NCBI GenBank assembly: GCA_016490735.1
Contig: JAEMWC010000355.1
Span: forward strand, 471,001-535,000
Direction of reading: 5' to 3'
DNA: 64,000 nucleotides
Origin: Pachyseris speciosa
Taxonomy: Eukaryota; Cnidaria; Anthozoa; Scleractinia; Pachyseridae
The notes below the pieces were generated by a model, which had not been told where the DNA came from, made no database searches, and saw only the letters and a list, made by a program, of their open reading frames with translations. The position numbers and the translations under genes were made by a program. Each line of letters starts with the position of its first letter. Position 1 is the first letter of the stretch. Positions 60,351 through 64,000 of this stretch are shown in pieces.

Positions 60351-60860
60351 GTGGGAGGATTGGGAACGCCCGATGATGGGGCGGGGAAAAAAATTAAGTT
60401 CAAGGACGTGCCCCTTTCCAACGTTGACCCGATGAATTGGTGTGAATATCTCGGCATCCAGCTCAAGGGAATCTTCTCCCGAAAGGAGGCCAAACCCCTA
60501 CACCATTCGCCCTGCATCATCAACCTGGATGACCTCGGAAGTTTGGGAACACATTGGATTTGCTGTTGGAAGGGGAAAGACTTCCCTGCTTCAGGGCAGG
60601 AAATGGAATATTTCGATTCCTTCGGTCTGCCACCTCCAAATGAGTGGGAACAAGAAATGCGAAAGGTGGGCCACAAAACCTTTCTTCGGAATGACAACCC
60701 AACCCAGTGGATCGGAAGTGTGAGGTGTGAGTATTTCTGCCTACCTTTTCTCAATGAACGCAACAGAGGCACAAGTTTCAAAGACATTCTCAAAATGTTT
60801 TCTGACGATGTGCATCACAACGAGCGGGTTGTGAAAAACTATTTCCTGAGTATACCGTGA
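60351..60860 (+). CDS. Adenain-like cysteine protease (PRO)
   Basis: An open frame of 169 codons, 60351-60860. If counted from the GTG at 60351 the catalytic set is His68 in GTHWICCW, Asp89 in YFDSFG, Gln119 in NPTQW and Cys126 in GSVRCEYFC. The true start may be internal, for example Met at 60432. The family (adenovirus protease, Ulp1-like fold) cleaves capsid and core precursors during virion maturation. The Gly that usually follows the catalytic Cys in this motif is Glu here, which may impair activity. No frameshift or nonsense codon is seen, unusual in this element. The next gene starts three bases after its stop. Confidence 0.9.
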   Translation: MGGLGTPDDGAGKKIKFKDVPLSNVDPMNWCEYLGIQLKGIFSRKEAKPLHHSPCIINLDDLGSLGTHWICCWKGKDFPASGQEMEYFDSFGLPPPNEWEQEMRKVGHKTFLRNDNPTQWIGSVRCEYFCLPFLNERNRGTSFKDILKMFSDDVHHNERVVKNYFLSIP

Positions 60861-60862
60861 CC

Positions 60863-61389
60863 ATGCAAATGTATTGCGTAAAAGACAAACGCAAAACACC
60901 GAATGTGCCTGGGTCTGAAAGGGTTGTCATGACCAAAAACAACCGAAGAATGGCAAAGGTCAAGTGTGCGGTTTGTGGTATAACAAAAACCCGCTTCTTG
61001 CCGGGAAACTAGCGGGGCCCTCTCAAGCAGAGGGCGCTGGTGTTTTGACTGACCTTGCGGGCACTGTGCTCGACTTCACTCTGCAACATGGTGTTCCCTT
61101 TCTTGCGAAAAAGGGGTTGGAGGCTGGTCGCTATTATTCTTCTGAAGCGCTGCGCAACCCACAGCTTCAGAAAAAAGCCATCAACTATGGGGTGCGCAAG
61201 GCTACCCCAGTGATGCAAAACGTTGGCAGTGAGCTGCTGGACCAGCTTTCCACGAAAGTTCGCCCCAACATCCGTTACAAAACCGACAGACCCGACCTCG
61301 ACGGTCGTGGTCTTCCTGTTCCCTTTCCCTTCGTCGATTTCAAAAGCTGTGAATGTCATCTCCGACCCCAAGCTTTTCAAAGGCCCTGA
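60863..61389 (+). pseudogene. Zinc-ribbon (DUF5679-type) protein with long helical tail
   Basis: Starts MQMYCVKDKRKTPNV at 60863, with KNNRRMAKVKCAVCG about 25 residues on. This is the DUF5679-type short zinc ribbon (first pair degenerate, YCVKD instead of CxxC; second pair CAVC intact). A frame change near 60985 moves to GPSQAEGAGVLTDLAG, DFTLQHGVPFLAKKGLEAG, NYGVRKATPVMQN and ELLDQLSTKVRPN, stopping at 61389. The ribbon plus amphipathic tail suggests a DNA-associated or minor virion protein. It follows the protease directly and overlaps the start region of the PLA2 gene in another frame. Confidence 0.65.
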
Positions 61390-61876
61390 GGTTTCTACGA
61401 AAGAGGGGCGCGCGATAGTGGCCGAATACAAACGCCAGTACGCGGACTACAAACGACAGGGCGGCACTCGCAGCTACGGCTCTTGGATAAAATGGAAAGG
61501 TTATGGAAGAGGGCTTGTCGGCGTTGGCCTTAGTGATTTCGTCGATCCCCGCTTCGTTTCGCAAGGTGTGTTGGTACCCAAGTTCGCGACCGACCCCAAG
61601 TTTTTGAAAGCCTTTGCCAAAGCAGTGCCCAACCACCACGGGTTCATGGACGTTCTCCAGAAAACGATGCGCAATTACTACGGCTCGAGGGTGGACATAC
61701 ATGAGTTATGTGAATGATATATGAAATGAATCATATATGAACTGCGGAAATGAAATCAAATGAAGAATGATCCTCGCAGTTGTGAACGCAATTAATGCAA
61801 TTGCGAAAAGAAGCCTGAAAAAAATTCAGGACTTCAACGGGGTTTGAACCCGTGACCTCGCGATTACCGGTGCGAT

Positions 61877-61917
<41 letters not shown>

Positions 61918-62114
61918 AGGTCAATTGTGGGTTCATATGATCCCGTGAAAGAAATGAGTGTGAATGATATATGAAATGAATCATATATGAACTGCGGAAA
62001 TGAAATCAAATGAAATCTTCATTTGATTTCATTTCCGCAGTTCATATATGATTCATTTCATATATCATTCACACTCATTTCTTTCACGGGATCATATGAA
62101 CCCACAATTGACCT

Positions 62115-62155
<41 letters not shown>

Positions 62156-62694
62156 ATCGCACCGGTAATCGCGAGGTCACGGGTTCAAACCCGTTGAAGT
62201 CCTGAATTTTTTTCAGGCTTCTTTTCGCAATTGCATTAATTGCGTTCACAACTGCGAGGATCATTCTTCATTTGATACATGAGTTAATTGGGAAACTTCC
62301 CGCACCGAAAGGGGGTTAGACCCTCCCCGGCCACAAATATAGGGGGCCTTACAACCCCCTGTCCAAACAGCTTACCTTCGATCCCGAAACGGGTGAAATA
62401 CAGCAAATTTTTCAACAACCAAGTGGTTCAGCAGATGCTGTGGCAATGCAGCATGATGCTGATTACAGCAGTTGCGATTTTCGTTCAAAGAAGTACGGGA
62501 AGAACGAAAAAAAATGCAGGCATGTTGCTGACCGGAAAATGGTGAAAGCCCTTGATGCGATTCCGAAGGGACAACGGCAATGGGGCCATGCTTTGGCGCG
62601 AAACGCAATTAATGCGAAACAGAAACTCGGTCTTGGAGTTCAAGCTCTTCAAACTTATGGAGTTCAATTACAACTCGCTGGAACTCCTCTTTGA
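61330..62694 (+). pseudogene. Parvovirus-type phospholipase A2 protein, split by a foldback
   Basis: N-terminal part (about 61345-61708): ISDPKLFKGPEVSTKEGRA, EYKRQYADYKRQGGTRSYGS and MRNYYGSRVDIHE. It is interrupted by a 566-base foldback with a 12-bp target duplication, after which the same reading resumes at 62287. A TAG lies at 62317. Then comes the PLA2 module: GPYNPLSKQ (calcium-loop-like, about 62344) and the catalytic HDADY (62452-62466) followed by CDFRSKKYG, CRHVADRKMVKAL and LARNAINAKQKLGLG, ending at 62694. The HDxxY motif after a Y-NPL loop is typical of parvovirus VP1 PLA2, which breaches endosomal membranes during entry; PLA2 genes are reported in adintoviruses. Inactive in this copy. 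Confidence 0.83.
61709..62274. mobile_element. tRNA-like foldback element with 12-bp target duplication
   Basis: Arms about 61756-62012 and 62018-62274 are near-perfect inverted copies, with a further TATATCATTCACA-type motif at the left end. Each arm contains a full tRNA-like module (minus strand in the left arm, plus strand in the right, about 62128-62204): a 7-bp acceptor stem, GCTC/GAGC D-stem and a perfect T-arm ACGGGTTCAAACCCGT. The anticodon arm cannot form a 5-bp stem with a 7-base loop, so these are not real tRNA genes. ATACATGAGTTA occurs on both sides (61697-61708 and 62275-62286). Related fragments lie at 15943 and 17796. Confidence 0.9.
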
Positions 62695-62749
62695 CAACTT
62701 TCTCCAGGGTTTTTTGGGGGATACATAATTCACCTGCAAGGGACACCAC

Positions 62750-63097
62750 GATCCAACACAGTGTGAACATTGGTGCTGTATCCAAGGGTATACATAATCC
62801 GTGATCCACTTTTCTTCAATATCCTCAACTTCATACCACTGGCACAACACGTGGTGCCTGTTTTTCAACCAACAGGCCCAGCAGCACCCGTTCCGCCTGC
62901 ATGTGGAGCATTCACCACAGTTTGTAATGAGCGTGAAACAATTTTCAATTTCACAAAATGAAATGCGCGAATAGCTCGCGGTGTACTTCGTCCCAACCTG
63001 CTCTTTTTTTGTCCTTCAACTTACCTTCAACAACAGAATTGAGTGGTTTTTCCCTCAACTCTGGTGAGAGTTGGTTGGTACCTTTCAAGAGATTCAT
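62750..63097 (-). pseudogene. F-box-like small protein, copy 1 (frameshifted)
   Basis: From the ATG at 63097: MNLLKGTNQLSPELREK, then KKRAGWDEVHRELFAHF, and a stop near 62958. Another frame carries on with a Cys-rich stretch (CEIENCFTLITNCGECSTC, GCCWACWLKNRHH) down to about 62770. Copy 2 shows the same order (CEIE..., CWVCW), so this was one protein broken by an indel. Its start codon abuts the stop codon of copy 2. Confidence 0.65.
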
Positions 63098-63460
63098 TTA
63101 TATTTTTTTTAAAAAGGTGCCACTTAACCGTGAAATGACAAAATACCAATCTTTTGCCCACCAAGGCACCCCAAGGTCTTCAACATTCAAAGGATCTTCA
63201 ACAATTTTATGAAGGCGATTGTTTTTCCAACACACCCAACAATAACCATGCATTATTGTACAGCGCCAATGTTTGCTACATCTTGTTATTCTTGTATACA
63301 AACCTTCTATTTCACAATAGTTATATCCCCACGCATCATCAAAAAATAAACTAATGTTTTCGTGGACTATGGCCCACCCTATTCTTTGGCCCACCAACTC
63401 GGAGAGTATTTTCTCCCACAACTCTGGTGGGAGTTGTTTGACACCTTCCAGCAGATTCAT
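63098..63460 (-). CDS. F-box-like small protein, copy 2
   Basis: 120 residues from the ATG at 63460; eight further codons could be read upstream, but the paralogues begin at the equivalent Met. The N-terminus MNLLEGVKQLPPELWEKIL resembles the first helix of an F-box (LPPELWEKI). After it come RIGWAIVHENISLFFDD, CEIEGLYTRITRCSK and a Cys/Trp motif YCWVCWKNN that may bind metal, then a tail ending near TFLKKI. It stops with TAA immediately before the ATG of copy 1. F-box-like proteins in large DNA viruses often recruit host ubiquitin ligases; that role is inference here. This is the fullest member of the array. Confidence 0.7.
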   Translation of the reverse strand: MNLLEGVKQLPPELWEKILSELVGQRIGWAIVHENISLFFDDAWGYNYCEIEGLYTRITRCSKHWRCTIMHGYCWVCWKNNRLHKIVEDPLNVEDLGVPWWAKDWYFVISRLSGTFLKKI

Positions 63461-63476
63461 TTGACTTGGGGTGCTA

Positions 63477-63671
63477 TTATTCAAAAGCCCAACCCTCTTG
63501 TGAAGAGAAAGAAATGGGATATATGAATCGAAAAAAAGGAATCAATAGTTCATCGTGAACCCAACCCCAACCCATTTTCTTTCGTTCATTAAGTTGTTTT
63601 TGGATGTGGTAACGGCGGATTTTCTCGCACAACTCTTGCGGGAGGTTTCGAATCTGCTCCATCAGATCCAT
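63477..63671 (-). CDS. F-box-like small protein, copy 3 (short)
   Basis: 64 residues from the ATG at 63671: MDLMEQIRNLPQELCEKIRR, then KKMGWGWVHDELLIPFFRF, ending GWAFE. It keeps the F-box-like helix and the GW-VH-EL block of copies 1 and 2 but lacks the downstream Cys/Trp half, so it is either truncated or a short isoform. Its ATG directly follows the TAA of copy 4. A 16-base gap separates it from copy 2. Confidence 0.62.
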   Translation of the reverse strand: MDLMEQIRNLPQELCEKIRRYHIQKQLNERKKMGWGWVHDELLIPFFRFIYPISFSSQEGWAFE

Positions 63672-63992
63672 TTATATCTCAGCGCAGATATTCAAAAAAC
63701 TGATCGATCTGCTGTCAAGCTGTTTGTACCCGCCTTTACAAAAGGTGCCACAAACAATTGATCTAAGGTCATCAAGAGATAATAAATTGATTACTTTGGG
63801 TGCAGTGCGCATCTCCGACAGCAACAACGCAAACCCCATCAAATACCTCCTTTTTTTCGATACCTCCCTTTCTTCCAATTTTGAAAGCAATTTCCTCCAA
63901 CCCATTTTTTCTCTTTTTTTGAGTTGATTTCGAACAAAACAATGGTAAATTTTCACACGCAACTCGGAAGGAGGCGCTTGAATTAACTCCAT
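63672..63992 (-). CDS. F-box-like small protein, copy 4
   Basis: 106 residues from the ATG at 63992: MELIQAPPSELRVKIYHC, then KREKMGWRKLLSKLEER and a divergent C-terminal half (LLSLDDLRSIVCGTFCKGG, ISFLNICAEI). The N-terminal pattern M-[END]-L and P-x-E-L-x-x-K-I and the K-x-GW block match the other copies. The C-terminal half has no CWxCW motif. More copies may lie beyond the window edge. Confidence 0.6.
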   Translation of the reverse strand: MELIQAPPSELRVKIYHCFVRNQLKKREKMGWRKLLSKLEEREVSKKRRYLMGFALLLSEMRTAPKVINLLSLDDLRSIVCGTFCKGGYKQLDSRSISFLNICAEI

Positions 63993-64000
63993 CAAATCCG

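Larger units (their letters stand above)
47861..64000. mobile_element. Endogenous Polinton/Maverick (adintovirus-like), decayed, open at right
   Basis: A 16-kb block with the diagnostic set: protein-primed PolB, retroviral-type integrase, A32-like ATPase, double- and single-jelly-roll capsid genes and an adenain-like protease. A PLA2 gene and a collagen fibre are added. Base composition rises compared with the host flank, especially at 51-61.7 kb. Gene blocks are strand-partitioned: pol (+); integrase, membrane protein, fibre and ATPase (mostly -); morphogenesis genes (+); F-box-like array (-). Stops and frameshifts pervade it, and two later repeats are nested inside genes. Terminal inverted repeats are not visible. 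Integrase plus this gene set places it with Mavericks/adintoviruses rather than virophages. Confidence 0.93.

Noticed and set aside
47861..61400. Frameshifts as purely sequencing error
   Set aside because: Several breaks are in-frame nonsense codons and two are transposon insertions, which are not typical read errors; the nearby GPCR and PAN/EGF exons are clean. Some single-base indels could still be errors.
61850..62204. Two tRNA genes in opposite orientation
   Set aside because: Acceptor, D and T arms fold well but the anticodon arm cannot form a normal stem and loop, and both copies lie inside a foldback repeat.
1..64000. CRISPR arrays, bacterial operons or bacterial contamination
   Set aside because: No regular repeat-spacer pattern. 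Introns, SINE/LINE/Penelope relics and microsatellites show eukaryotic DNA; the compact block after 47.8 kb is explained by the Polinton.

Overview
The window looks like nuclear DNA of an anthozoan cnidarian, most likely a stony coral. The first 47 kb are AT-rich and gene-poor. They hold a spliced secreted PAN/EGF gene, a decayed tandem copy of it, a two-exon class A GPCR, and a dense litter of short palindromic, tRNA-derived and Penelope-like repeats of the kind I associate with coral genomes. The species assignment is inference; the introns, microsatellites and repeat types are seen directly.

Layout of the host part. 0.8-1.3 kb holds a degraded acidic coding fragment. 2.9-3.3 kb is a tract enriched in CGAATAC. 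10.8-16.2 kb holds hairpins, a LINE endonuclease relic, a tRNA-derived SINE and two large foldbacks. 18.5-18.9 and 22.3-22.9 kb hold Penelope-like pieces. 20.15-21.87 kb is the intact PAN/EGF gene; 25.8-28.7 kb is its broken paralogue, with a terminal-inverted-repeat element in its intron. 29.36-34.69 kb (minus) is the GPCR. 37-47 kb is intergenic with several palindromic MITEs and segmental duplications.

From about 47.86 kb to the right edge is an endogenous, decayed Polinton/Maverick of the adintovirus type. Base composition is visibly more GC-rich through most of it. In order it carries: protein-primed family B DNA polymerase (+), retroviral-type integrase (-), a small unknown ORF (+), a glycine-rich membrane-type protein (-), a collagen-stalked fibre (-), an A32-like packaging ATPase (-), an acidic/proline-rich protein (+), penton/minor capsid (+), a basic Ala/Lys-rich protein (+), double-jelly-roll major capsid protein (+), a minor virion protein (+), an adenain-like cysteine protease (+), a zinc-ribbon protein (+), a parvovirus-type phospholipase A2 protein (+), and a tandem array of four small F-box-like ORFs (-) that reaches the window end.

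Together these form a virion-making and integrating gene set: polymerase copies the linear genome, integrase inserts it, ATPase packages it, protease matures capsids, and fibre and PLA2 are candidate attachment and membrane-penetration proteins. Nearly every large gene carries nonsense codons and frameshifts. Two later insertions sit inside genes: a TTAA-flanked MITE in the fibre and a tRNA-like foldback with a 12-bp target duplication in the PLA2 gene. The copy is therefore a fossil. The protease reads through intact, the penton has one late frameshift, and the F-box-like array is mostly open. Terminal inverted repeats of the Polinton were not found; the right end lies outside the window.
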